The notes under the pieces: model-generated
Told to the model about the DNA's origin: nothing
Database searches by the model: none
The model's input: only the letters and a program-made list of their open reading frames with translations
Shown: in pieces, positions 1-6,475 of the stretch
Numbering within the stretch: the stretch's first letter is position 1
Layout: the number at the start of each line of letters is the position of its first letter
Assembly (NCBI GenBank): GCA_934255105.1
Contig: CAKQNH010000118.1
Location: 1 to 9,606 of the forward strand
Direction: 5' to 3'
From: an uncultured Pirellulaceae bacterium
GTDB lineage: Bacteria; Planctomycetota; Planctomycetia; Pirellulales; Pirellulaceae
DNA: 9,606 nucleotides
Made by a program: the position numbers and the translations under genes

Positions 1-226
1 CTTCAGAGGCTAGTCGATCCATGTGTGGCGTGGGGATCTTGCCGCGCTGCGGATTGAAGCACTGCACGTCGCCATAGCCCAGGTCGTCAGCCAGAATGAA
101 AACGATGTTAGGCGAGGCGGCTTCAATTCGTTCAGCGGTAACTCCTCCAGCGGAAACTCCTTCAGCGATAATTGCGGAGGTCATGCAAAGGGTTGTAATG
201 AAACACGAAAATGCTGCTCTATGCAT
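1..226 (-). CDS. Secreted sulfatase, N-terminal part only (runs off the left edge)
   Basis: The visible 75 codons encode the start of a type I (formylglycine-dependent) sulfatase, an enzyme that hydrolyses sulfate esters, probably exported. Residues 1-26 form a signal peptide: MHRAAF followed by a hydrophobic stretch and a small-residue cleavage zone near VSA. Residues 39-53 carry the family's first metal-binding motif, PNIVFILADDLGYGD, with the calcium ligands D47 and D48. The next stretch, GKIPTPHMDRLA, is typical of arylsulfatase-A-like S1 sulfatases. The active-site CxPxR motif and the rest lie outside the window. The ATG at 226 is chosen because GGAG at 237-240 sits 10 nt upstream and the signal peptide begins there. 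It follows another sulfatase in the same direction after 93 nt, so the two may be co-transcribed. The family call is firm; the substrate cannot be told. Confidence 0.9.
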   Translation of the reverse strand, partial: MHRAAFSCFITTLCMTSAIIAEGVSAGGVTAERIEAASPNIVFILADDLGYGDVQCFNPQRGKIPTPHMDRLASE

Positions 227-260
227 CGATGTCGATCTCCAAGTGTGGTGGGTGTTGGCC

Positions 261-301
261 CGTAGGCCCGTAACGAGCGCTCCGCTCATTACGAGCCTAC
301 G
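261..301 (-). repeat. 41-bp palindromic hairpin element (repeat family A, copy 1)
   Basis: Two 19-bp arms (261-279 and 283-301) flank a 3-nt loop. They match at 17 of 19 positions, and on the minus strand, the coding direction here, both differences become G-U wobbles, so an RNA of that strand can pair over all 19 positions. The element begins about 18 nt past the stop codon of the complete sulfatase and ends about 35 nt before the next sulfatase start. No U-tract follows, so it is not a classical intrinsic terminator. It may act as a processing, stabilising or attenuating hairpin, or be a REP-like mobile repeat. The right arm recurs at 2109-2127. Confidence 0.8.
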
Positions 302-319
302 ATTGCGAGCGGACAAGCT

Positions 320-1798
320 TTAGGAAATGTCGGGCGGGGTCCAATCGGGAATCCCGCCATCTTGCTGCTGCTTTTCGAATTGCTCGCGAAACGGCTTGCC
401 GACGTCCAGCGGAGCGTCTTCGTTGATCATCAGTGGCCGTACTTCGTCCCACCAAGCGTCGTAGGCCCTTAACAACTCGGCGGCTACTTGTGGATGTTCC
501 TGCGCGACGTCTTTGGTTTCGCCGGGATCTGCGTCGATGTCGTAAAGCTCCTTACCGACCAGACGCCATCTTTGGTTGCGAACCGCAAAGCCTATATACT
601 TAGCCGCGTCGGGATCGGTGTTGCCGGTTCCCCAGCGTCCAGGAGCGCCCTTCTTATTCCACCTGCCGACGTGAAAGAATAGCTCGCGATCAGGCCAAGG
701 CGCTGACGGATTGTCGATCAGCGGCACTAGGCTGCGGCCATCGAGGTCAACATTGGTAGGAACATCGGCTCCGGCGATTTCAGCGAGTGTCGGAAACAGG
801 TCGAAGTGGCGAGCTAGTCGATCCACGTCAACGCCTGGTTTAATTTTTCCAGGTAGTCTCATGAACAGTGGCACACGCGAACCACCTTCGTGCGGTGAGC
901 CCTTCTTGCCCTTCATGTTGAAGTTAAACGTACCGGCTGCTGAACCGTTATCCGTCATGAAGATCAGCAGCGTGTTGTCAGCCAGATTCCACTCGTCCAG
1001 CTTCTGCATCAGTCGGCCCATGTTCTCGTCAATGTTCGTGATCATGCCAAAGAATGCGGCTGACTGGTCGCTACATTTTCCTTTGTATAGATCCGCGTAA
1101 CGCGGTGGGACGTGGTATGGGCTGTGGGGCGCGTTGGTGGGTATATAAGCGAAAAATGGTTGGTCGGGGGAGTTCTTGTGCCGCTTGATCCAGCCCAGCG
1201 CTTGCTGAAAAAAGACGTCGGTGCAATAGCCCGTGGTTTGTTCAAAGCGGTTGTTGTGCTTGATGATCGGATTGAAGTAGCTCGTGCCAGGCGCATCGCC
1301 TTGGCTACCCGCATACTCCTGGCCGATACCACCTGCGCCGTGGATGAAGACTTCGTCAAAGCCGCGATGTTGAGGCTGGTAGGGGTCTTCGTCGCCCAAG
1401 TGCCATTTGCCAAAGATGCCTGTGCTATAGCCAGCCGACTTGAGCACTTGCGCGATCGTGGTGGCGCTAAGAGCCATTCGATCGCGTTCTAGAATGGTAT
1501 GCGTGACGCCATTTTTAAACGGTGCCCGACCTGACATCAACGCAGCGCGAGTCGGTGCGCACGTCGGGCTGGCATGAAAGTTAGTAAAGCGAACGCTTTG
1601 AGCGTAGAGTTTGTCTAGGTTCGGCGTTTGCAGGAACGGGTGTCCGTGGCATCCCAGATCTCCGTAGCCCTGATCGTCGGTCATGACCAAGACGATATTG
1701 GGCCGAGCACCTGCAACTCCGTCAGCGGCGACGGCTGGAATAAGTGTGGCCGCGATGCAAATGGCTAGAATAAAAAAGGAAAGGGCAGCTCTATTCAT
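320..1798 (-). CDS. Secreted type I sulfatase (arylsulfatase family), complete
   Basis: This 492-aa protein should hydrolyse sulfate esters, probably on a polysaccharide, outside the cytoplasm. Residues 1-24 are a signal peptide with likely cleavage near PAVA/AD. The sulfatase domain runs from about 33 to 440. Visible active-site elements are the metal ligands D41 and D42 in PNIVLVMTDDQGYGD, the CAPTR motif with C80 as the residue converted to formylglycine and R84, KWHLG with K131 and H133, H225 in NAPHSPY, D283-N284 in FMTDNG, and K299 in KGKKGSPHEGGSRVP. The C-terminus has the family-typical ELYDIDADPGETKDVA (residues 417-432). Cys at position 80 needs a formylglycine-generating enzyme, not encoded here. 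The start is ATG with GGAG 10 nt upstream (1809-1812). It stands directly ahead of a second sulfatase, and a 19-bp hairpin lies between them. Family certain, substrate unknown. Confidence 0.96.
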   Translation of the reverse strand: MNRAALSFFILAICIAATLIPAVAADGVAGARPNIVLVMTDDQGYGDLGCHGHPFLQTPNLDKLYAQSVRFTNFHASPTCAPTRAALMSGRAPFKNGVTHTILERDRMALSATTIAQVLKSAGYSTGIFGKWHLGDEDPYQPQHRGFDEVFIHGAGGIGQEYAGSQGDAPGTSYFNPIIKHNNRFEQTTGYCTDVFFQQALGWIKRHKNSPDQPFFAYIPTNAPHSPYHVPPRYADLYKGKCSDQSAAFFGMITNIDENMGRLMQKLDEWNLADNTLLIFMTDNGSAAGTFNFNMKGKKGSPHEGGSRVPLFMRLPGKIKPGVDVDRLARHFDLFPTLAEIAGADVPTNVDLDGRSLVPLIDNPSAPWPDRELFFHVGRWNKKGAPGRWGTGNTDPDAAKYIGFAVRNQRWRLVGKELYDIDADPGETKDVAQEHPQVAAELLRAYDAWWDEVRPLMINEDAPLDVGKPFREQFEKQQQDGGIPDWTPPDIS

Positions 1799-2090
1799 CG
1801 GTATTCATCTCCAGATACTATTCGTTTCCAGTTACTGTCGTCACCGGGGATACGATTGAGCAATGGATACAGCATTACCCACACTACGAGGGCATAGCGA
1901 AGCGCCAGTCAGCCACTCGCATTACCGCTACCTCACTCTTAAGCTTATGCATGCAGTCGTCGGCCTTTCTCAATTCTGACAGAAAGACGGAGACAAAAAA
2001 ATCAACAAGCCCATTTTTTGCCTCTATTTTTCTGCCTTGGTCTCCGAAGGAGGAGTTGAAGGAACGGGGACGCAGAAGTTGATGGAATAT
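1799..2090. other. Intergenic spacer without a recognisable gene
   Basis: The gap between the HdeD-type gene and the sulfatase is 323 bp, including the repeat at 2091-2127. It should contain the sulfatase promoter, but I see no convincing -35/-10 pair. The stretch 1994-2020 has an A-tract and a T-tract that can pair over about 7 A/T positions. At 2042-2052 there is a tiny CTCC-GAA-GGAG hairpin. A minus-strand reading frame across 1884-2201 has no family resemblance and overlaps the HdeD gene out of frame, so I do not call it. Confidence 0.6.
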
Positions 2091-2127
2091 GTGCCGTAAC
2101 AGCGCTTTGCTCGTTACGAGCCTACGA
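2091..2127 (-). repeat. Repeat family A, copy 2 (partly degraded); supplies the HdeD stop codon
   Basis: The segment 2109-2127 matches the right arm of the palindrome at 261-301 at 18 of 19 positions (283-302 region). It contains GCTCGTTACGAGC, a perfect 6-bp inverted repeat around one T. The left side, CCGTAACAGCGC, also matches copy 1 with one deleted base, but the outermost GTAGG part of that arm is gone, so the hairpin is shorter and has a bulge. On the minus strand the element reads TCGTAGGCTCGTAACGAGC, and its TAG (2122-2124) is the stop codon of the HdeD-type gene. Confidence 0.7.
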
Positions 2128-2676
2128 CACTGCAGACTTGAGTTTACGTAGCCGTGCGGCGACGGAGAAGAATACCAAGCTGGATAGCAGGGAGAAGCCA
2201 CCGATGATCCAGACCATGACGACGATGCCAGCGCCTGGTGCTACGATCAAGCTGATGCCCAACAGGACGGAAACAATTCCGCTGACAACGAGCAGCCATT
2301 CGTTGTCGAGTCTGCCCCGCAAGCGGATGGCGGCGATGATCTCCAGCACGCCCATGACCACTGCCCACGCGGCAATTAAGATGATCAGCGCCATTGCTGT
2401 GGCAATAGGTGCAAAGAAAGCTACCAGGCCAATGATCACATTCAAGATGCCTTGTAGGACTAGATTCCACGAGTTCGGGCTGGCACGGCGAGCTCGATAC
2501 CCGACTACGAGCATCATCAGACCATCGAGCAGGACAAACACGCCGAAGATAATGATCAGGATGGCTATGGTGAGCTTGGGCCAGAGGATTGCCGTCAGGC
2601 CAAACAGCAAGGCGAAGACTCCACGGATGGCGTACAGCCACCATAGGTCAGCGAGTCGATTTGCGATCGGGTGCAC
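2122..2676 (-). CDS. HdeD family (DUF308) integral membrane protein
   Basis: This 184-aa inner-membrane protein has six hydrophobic segments at about 11-31, 34-60, 70-88, 92-117, 126-146 and 150-173, in the tandem helix-pair layout of the HdeD/DUF308 family. The opening LADLWWLYAIRGVFALLFG and the following WP and LLDG elements are typical. In Escherichia coli HdeD is linked to acid resistance at high cell density; the molecular function of most homologues, including this one, is not established. The start is GTG at 2676, supported by a strong ribosome binding site AAGGA at 2684-2688 with 7-nt spacing and by the match to usual family N-termini. It stands alone, over 200 nt from the gene before it and over 300 nt from the one after. 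Its stop codon comes from a palindromic repeat. Confidence 0.92.
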   Translation of the reverse strand: MHPIANRLADLWWLYAIRGVFALLFGLTAILWPKLTIAILIIIFGVFVLLDGLMMLVVGYRARRASPNSWNLVLQGILNVIIGLVAFFAPIATAMALIILIAAWAVVMGVLEIIAAIRLRGRLDNEWLLVVSGIVSVLLGISLIVAPGAGIVVMVWIIGGFSLLSSLVFFSVAARLRKLKSAVS

Positions 2677-2683
2677 GTTGAAT

Positions 2684-2688
2684 TCCTT
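2684..2688 (-). promoter_or_regulatory. Ribosome binding site AAGGA deciding the GTG start of the HdeD gene
   Basis: AAGGA is read on the minus strand 7 nt before the GTG codon at 2674-2676. There is no in-frame ATG with better spacing, so this site fixes the non-ATG start. Confidence 0.75.
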
Positions 2689-2717
2689 CGTTTGGGTTTT
2701 TTTGAAATTGTATTCTC

Positions 2718-2746
2718 GCTTGAGACGACAACTTTATTACTCAAGC
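2718..2746. promoter_or_regulatory. Perfect 7-bp inverted repeat upstream of the HdeD gene, candidate operator
   Basis: GCTTGAG (2718-2724) and CTCAAGC (2740-2746) form a perfect inverted repeat with a 15-bp spacer, giving 22 bp between half-site centres, about two helix turns. It lies 42-70 bp upstream of the GTG start in an AT-rich stretch (about 2695-2765) that is the likely promoter region; TACAAT on the minus strand just downstream could be a -10 box, but no good -35 is seen. The geometry suits a dimeric regulator. No regulator can be named. Confidence 0.35.
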
Positions 2747-2811
2747 ACTTTATATTATTAAATTGCTTAACGCAGACGATTCCTTGATTCGCAGCGGTCC
2801 CAGGTTGCTTT

Positions 2812-2867
2812 ATCGCCAAACATGATGACTGCACAGGCAGTGCAAACCCTCGCGCTCAGTTGGCGAT
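2812..2867 (-). other. Nested inverted repeats just past the GH123-like gene, possible 3' RNA structure
   Basis: The outer arms ATCGCCAA (2812-2819) and TTGGCGAT (2860-2867) are perfect complements. Inside them ACTGC (2828-2832) and GCAGT (2837-2841) form a second stem with a 4-nt loop. The structure starts 13 nt after the stop codon at 2881. No U-tract follows, so termination is only a possibility. The rest of the 2677-2880 spacer shows no gene. Confidence 0.3.
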
Positions 2868-2880
2868 CCTGGCATAAACT

Positions 2881-5541
2881 CTACTCAGCTACCAAGTGCG
2901 CGGCAGCGAACTTGAGCGACTGGAGCCCGTCTGCAGATAACCGCCCGTAAGCGGATGTGCCCGCATCGGCCTCGTTGACTTTCGCGACGGTGACGTCCAA
3001 GTCAACATACTGACCGATGAAACGTCGCATATCGCTGCGAGTCCAACCACGCTTCGCCTGCAGTAGATTCAAGTACTCGATCAATTGCTCTGCTTCACGG
3101 TAAGCCTTCAAACGTAGCGAATGCCGTACCACCGTTTCGCCGGTGGAAGATTTGTCATAGATGAATAGTCCCAGTTGGTCCGCTTTCTTCAGTGCACTGC
3201 CATCCTTGTTGACCGTCTGCCATGGCACTAAACCACTTGCGCCCTCTTTCCAGACATCCAGCGCCCACGCTTCCATGTTGCGATTGCTTTCGTGAACGTG
3301 ATTGGATGAACCGTAAACCCAGGCTCGCAGCCCATCGCGCTCGATGCGATCCGTCACCAGCCGACGATAGTGTTTAAACGCGGTCGACGCCACAACCCAC
3401 AGGTCATCTCGTCCGTCCAACTGCCCCCGGCAAAATTCAGGCCGCGAGATGTCGATGCGGTAGTCGATATGGACATCGGTGGCATCGCGGCGGCCGCGGT
3501 CCGTGAGCTCGCCATAGAACCTCAGCGCCCGGTAATCCCAATAGCTGGTCGGTTCATCCAAGATCCACGGTGCCTTGGTCAGTTCACCCAGCGAACCTTT
3601 GTTGTTGAAGTACACCTGGAAGCCAGCCTCGTTCCAAGCTTGGTCGTGGGCCAATTTTGCAAAGCTAGCGAGCACATCCACAAACGTTTGCGCATACTCG
3701 GGATGTGCGCTGAAAGCCTTGTACGCATCCAAGTCGCCATTGAAGTATGGGCGACAGTGCAGCGGCCAACTCTCGTGAAACGTCAAGTAGAAGCCGGGAG
3801 GCGCAATTGGTCCACGGTGTCCCCCTTCGAACAGCGCACCGTCTAGATAAGGTCCAAACGCCGCTGCGAAATCGTCCCAGGCCGCCGTCTTCGCGCCGGG
3901 CTGGATATCGTCATAACGCTTATTATCCATGCGTTTCCCAGACTTAAGGCGCATATCGAGGTTGCTTTTCCGCGAGCCAGCCGCCGCCGTGTGGTGCGAA
4001 TAATGCAAAATATTGGCATGCAAGCGGTGATCGTAGGCGATGCGCTGCAGCGCATCGTACTGCTCAACCGAATCGGGCAATCCGTAGCTGTTCATTTCAC
4101 AGGAAAATGTTGCCTGTCGCGGCAGAGAAAATGGCAGCACTTCAATATCGATTGCAATGGTCCGACCATCGGAGATGTTAATAACCCCGCTTAGCTGACC
4201 TGGTGGCGCATCAAAGGGTACATAGATATCCGCCACTACCGATTGATCTGCGTCGGGGGCGAGTTGTATGTTCGGCAGCAGCGGCAACAGCGGATCTGGA
4301 ATTAGGCGACCGTCGGCGGGAACGTAAACTGCCTGGTGCAAATCGACTCGCAGCGGAGCGTCAAACTTCACTGCCACCGAGGCTGGCTGCGCACCTCGCA
4401 GCAGCAATTGGAAACCGACCACTTCGCCGGCGGCCGCACGCAGTCGCTCTCGCTGGCCATCGTAGATTGCATTGTGTGTCCGGTAGTCGCTCGGCAGGCT
4501 GCCGACCGCATTGCCCTGCTGATCGTACTTGTCGCTGACGGGGATGACCGCGACGTTGTTGATCGGCAGCGCAGCAGCGGGCGGCAACGAAAAGAATGGT
4601 TTGGCAATGGCAGTCGGCTTGGGCCACATAAAATCAGCCGAGGCAGCTTCGCTGCGCTTCCCCGTTCTATTGAGCGTGATGACTCGTACTTGATGCGTGG
4701 CACCCGCCATCGGCAGTGGCAAGTCGCGCAATGAGATGACTTGCGTTTCACCGGTGGCCACTGCAGGAATGTTGTGTCTTCCTAGCGGCCGATCGTCGAT
4801 GAACACTTCGTAGGCGAAACCTTGAGCTGGAGCCGCTAGCGTCAAGTTGGCCAGGCCCTCGTCCAGCACGCTGACCTGTAGATCGCTGGCAGCCAAAGGG
4901 GGCGGTTCAAGTTGGTCGCCAAGCCTTACCCGCAGGTATGGTTTTTTGGCCGATTGCTCGCGTGAAAAGATTGTCGGATTGCGACCATAGTCGGCATCGT
5001 GCTCGTGGATCGCTAGCCCGTGGGCGATGCCAATCGCCATCGCGTGCACCAAGTCCGGCGCAACGTCCCATTCGTAGTTTCCATCTTGTATGCGCGAATC
5101 GGCTTGCGCAGTGAGCGTCCACCCGCTGCCACCGGAAACGGCGGGAAATCTTGCGCCGGGATACCCCCAGTCGACTACGCCAGGAGTGCCAGAGGTCAGA
5201 CCATTGGAGTGCTTCTCGTCCCACTCGGTGGCGATGGTGGAGAGGGTGACGCCAGAGATGCTATTCTCACCTTGAGCGCACACAAGCGTCGCCTGCTGCA
5301 CGCGCCGGCCGGCAATGGCGCTCGTGTCGAACGCCATGGCGACGATATGCTGATTGCCTTTGATACGTATGCGGCCTTGCGCACCCGCGTTCTCGCCCCA
5401 CTCGCCGTCGACCATTACGATCGAATTGTCTTTGACGACGGGTAGGATCACAGTCTCAGCGGATGCGGTGGTAGAGCCGAGCAGTAGCGCTAATAACACA
5501 CAAAGAGGCGGCCAGGTATCCATGGATAGATAACGCTTCAT
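2881..5541 (-). CDS. Large secreted protein with DNRLRE-like, FN3-like and GH123/DUF4091-like domains
   Basis: With the start at 5541 this is an 886-aa exported protein, probably a glycoside hydrolase or carbohydrate-binding protein. Residues 1-28 are a signal peptide ending TASA/E. About 29-207 resembles DNRLRE-type beta-sandwich modules (VDGEWGENAG, AMAFDTSAIAG, ATEWDE, LVHAMA, KKPYLRVRLG). About 216-305 looks like an FN3-type domain. About 325-475 matches the beta-sandwich that precedes GH123 catalytic domains (VPFDAPPGQLSGVINI, VLPFSLP). From about 478 to 820 there is a barrel-like region with ILDEP (D662-E663), the position and context expected of the GH123 Asp-Glu pair, and a DUF4091-like end (WVYGSSNHVHESNRNMEAW, LVPWQTVN). 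Characterised GH123 enzymes are beta-N-acetylgalactosaminidases; activity here is inferred, not shown. The open frame reaches 5712, but the upstream 57 codons are low-complexity and no signal peptide starts there, while ATG 5541 has GAGG (5548-5551) 6 nt upstream. The nearby sulfatases fit a polysaccharide-degradation role. Confidence 0.82.
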   Translation of the reverse strand: MKRYLSMDTWPPLCVLLALLLGSTTASAETVILPVVKDNSIVMVDGEWGENAGAQGRIRIKGNQHIVAMAFDTSAIAGRRVQQATLVCAQGENSISGVTLSTIATEWDEKHSNGLTSGTPGVVDWGYPGARFPAVSGGSGWTLTAQADSRIQDGNYEWDVAPDLVHAMAIGIAHGLAIHEHDADYGRNPTIFSREQSAKKPYLRVRLGDQLEPPPLAASDLQVSVLDEGLANLTLAAPAQGFAYEVFIDDRPLGRHNIPAVATGETQVISLRDLPLPMAGATHQVRVITLNRTGKRSEAASADFMWPKPTAIAKPFFSLPPAAALPINNVAVIPVSDKYDQQGNAVGSLPSDYRTHNAIYDGQRERLRAAAGEVVGFQLLLRGAQPASVAVKFDAPLRVDLHQAVYVPADGRLIPDPLLPLLPNIQLAPDADQSVVADIYVPFDAPPGQLSGVINISDGRTIAIDIEVLPFSLPRQATFSCEMNSYGLPDSVEQYDALQRIAYDHRLHANILHYSHHTAAAGSRKSNLDMRLKSGKRMDNKRYDDIQPGAKTAAWDDFAAAFGPYLDGALFEGGHRGPIAPPGFYLTFHESWPLHCRPYFNGDLDAYKAFSAHPEYAQTFVDVLASFAKLAHDQAWNEAGFQVYFNNKGSLGELTKAPWILDEPTSYWDYRALRFYGELTDRGRRDATDVHIDYRIDISRPEFCRGQLDGRDDLWVVASTAFKHYRRLVTDRIERDGLRAWVYGSSNHVHESNRNMEAWALDVWKEGASGLVPWQTVNKDGSALKKADQLGLFIYDKSSTGETVVRHSLRLKAYREAEQLIEYLNLLQAKRGWTRSDMRRFIGQYVDLDVTVAKVNEADAGTSAYGRLSADGLQSLKFAAAHLVAE

Positions 5542-5547
5542 AATCGA

Positions 5548-5551
5548 CCTC
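5548..5551 (-). promoter_or_regulatory. Ribosome binding site GAGG deciding the start of the GH123-like gene
   Basis: GAGG on the minus strand lies 6 nt before ATG 5541, which begins the signal peptide MKRYLSMDTW. The internal ATG six codons later (5523) has no such site. Confidence 0.65.
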
Positions 5552-5635
5552 GGCGGAGATGGGTTAGGCAGGGTGAGCAATCCAGTATAGCGACAGCGTG
5601 CCGACCGAGGTGACATCCGCTTCGAACTAAAGCAT

Positions 5636-6463
5636 TCAATCGACTGGCTGCGCGGTGGCGAAAGCTGCAGTGGTCTCGGTGCCGCCGATCCTGGCGATCG
5701 CGCGCTTGCCACGCACTACCATGTCGCTGATAAAGGCAAACTGGTCGCGCATCTCGAACGGGTATGCTTTGAGCTTGTAATGTGTGCCGTAGGGAGTTTG
5801 CGTTAACATCACGGCAACGGGCTTGGCATATTCTAAATAGGCGCTGGTCAGGGCAACGTCTTGCAGCGCCGCGCGGACAGCTTCCGCGTCGTGACTGGGG
5901 GTCAAGTAAAAATCGGCGATGCACATCAATGTTCGGGCACCATCGTTGGCATTGGAAATGTTATTCGTCCAGATCCGATCATGTGGTACGGTAATCACAT
6001 TGTCGGCTGCCGTCACCAACTGCAGAGCCCGCATCCCCACGCTGCGGACCTCGCCATAGTCGCCATCGATTTTAACCCAATCACCCGCTCGATAAGGGCG
6101 TTCGAAGAGTGCCACGATACCCGCAATCAGGCTGCCTAAGTAATCTTTGAAGGCGAAACCGATTGCGACGCTGGCAGCCCCCGCAAACACCAGAAAGTTC
6201 TGAAAAGTGACGTGGAAGATTATGGGTACTATCCAAAGAATAGTCGCCACGATAATCAGCAGTCGGATCATTGGCACACATGCCAACAGATACAAACGCA
6301 ACTGGCTTGGACCACGTTCGGCGAGAAAGGGGATGACTTTCATTGCCACGTAGATCGACAGCCACGCTACAAAGACAACCAAGCCGATCGTCAAGAAATT
6401 GATGTCTTGCAGATCATTGATAAACTTCATTGCATCGTCGCTGGTCTCCTGTGCATCAGACAT
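5636..6463 (-). CDS. Small MscS-family mechanosensitive ion channel
   Basis: This 275-aa protein should form a homo-oligomeric inner-membrane channel that opens under membrane tension and releases solutes during hypo-osmotic shock. Three membrane segments are visible: about 22-43, 57-83 and the pore helix 89-121 (FAGAASVAIGFAFKDYLGSLIAGIVALFERPY), which has the Gly/Ala-rich packing and FAFKDYLGS signature of MscS. The beta domain follows (AGDWVKIDGDYGEVRSVGMRA, then NVITVPHDRIWTNNISN) and then the alpha/beta C-terminal domain to about 260. The length is close to that of E. coli MscS. ATG 6463 is only 12 nt after the stop codon of the preceding gene, so the two are very likely one transcript. 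The ribosome binding site is weak (AAAG/GCAG within those 12 nt), which hints at translational coupling. Family assignment is firm. Confidence 0.95.
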   Translation of the reverse strand: MSDAQETSDDAMKFINDLQDINFLTIGLVVFVAWLSIYVAMKVIPFLAERGPSQLRLYLLACVPMIRLLIIVATILWIVPIIFHVTFQNFLVFAGAASVAIGFAFKDYLGSLIAGIVALFERPYRAGDWVKIDGDYGEVRSVGMRALQLVTAADNVITVPHDRIWTNNISNANDGARTLMCIADFYLTPSHDAEAVRAALQDVALTSAYLEYAKPVAVMLTQTPYGTHYKLKAYPFEMRDQFAFISDMVVRGKRAIARIGGTETTAAFATAQPVD

Positions 6464-6475
6464 TGATTCTGCTTT

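Noticed and set aside
1994..2020. A-tract/T-tract pair as a bidirectional terminator
   Set aside because: The stem would be almost purely A-T, about 7 bp, and too weak.
2055..2090. GGAACGGGGACGC stretch as a transposon or REP remnant
   Set aside because: It vaguely resembles repeats near IS200-type transposases, but there is no partner copy in the window and no transposase.
1884..2201. 105-codon minus-strand frame across the HdeD/sulfatase spacer
   Set aside because: It overlaps HdeD out of frame, crosses a palindromic repeat and resembles no family.
2138..2761. 207-codon plus-strand frame opposite the HdeD gene
   Set aside because: It is the antisense shadow of a well-supported membrane protein gene, with a Met/Thr/Arg-rich composition and no domain.
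5542..5712. 57-codon upstream extension of the GH123-like gene
   Set aside because: It is Ser/Pro/Arg-rich, has no signal peptide or good ribosome binding site, overlaps the end of mscS, and the true signal peptide with GAGG upstream begins at 5541.
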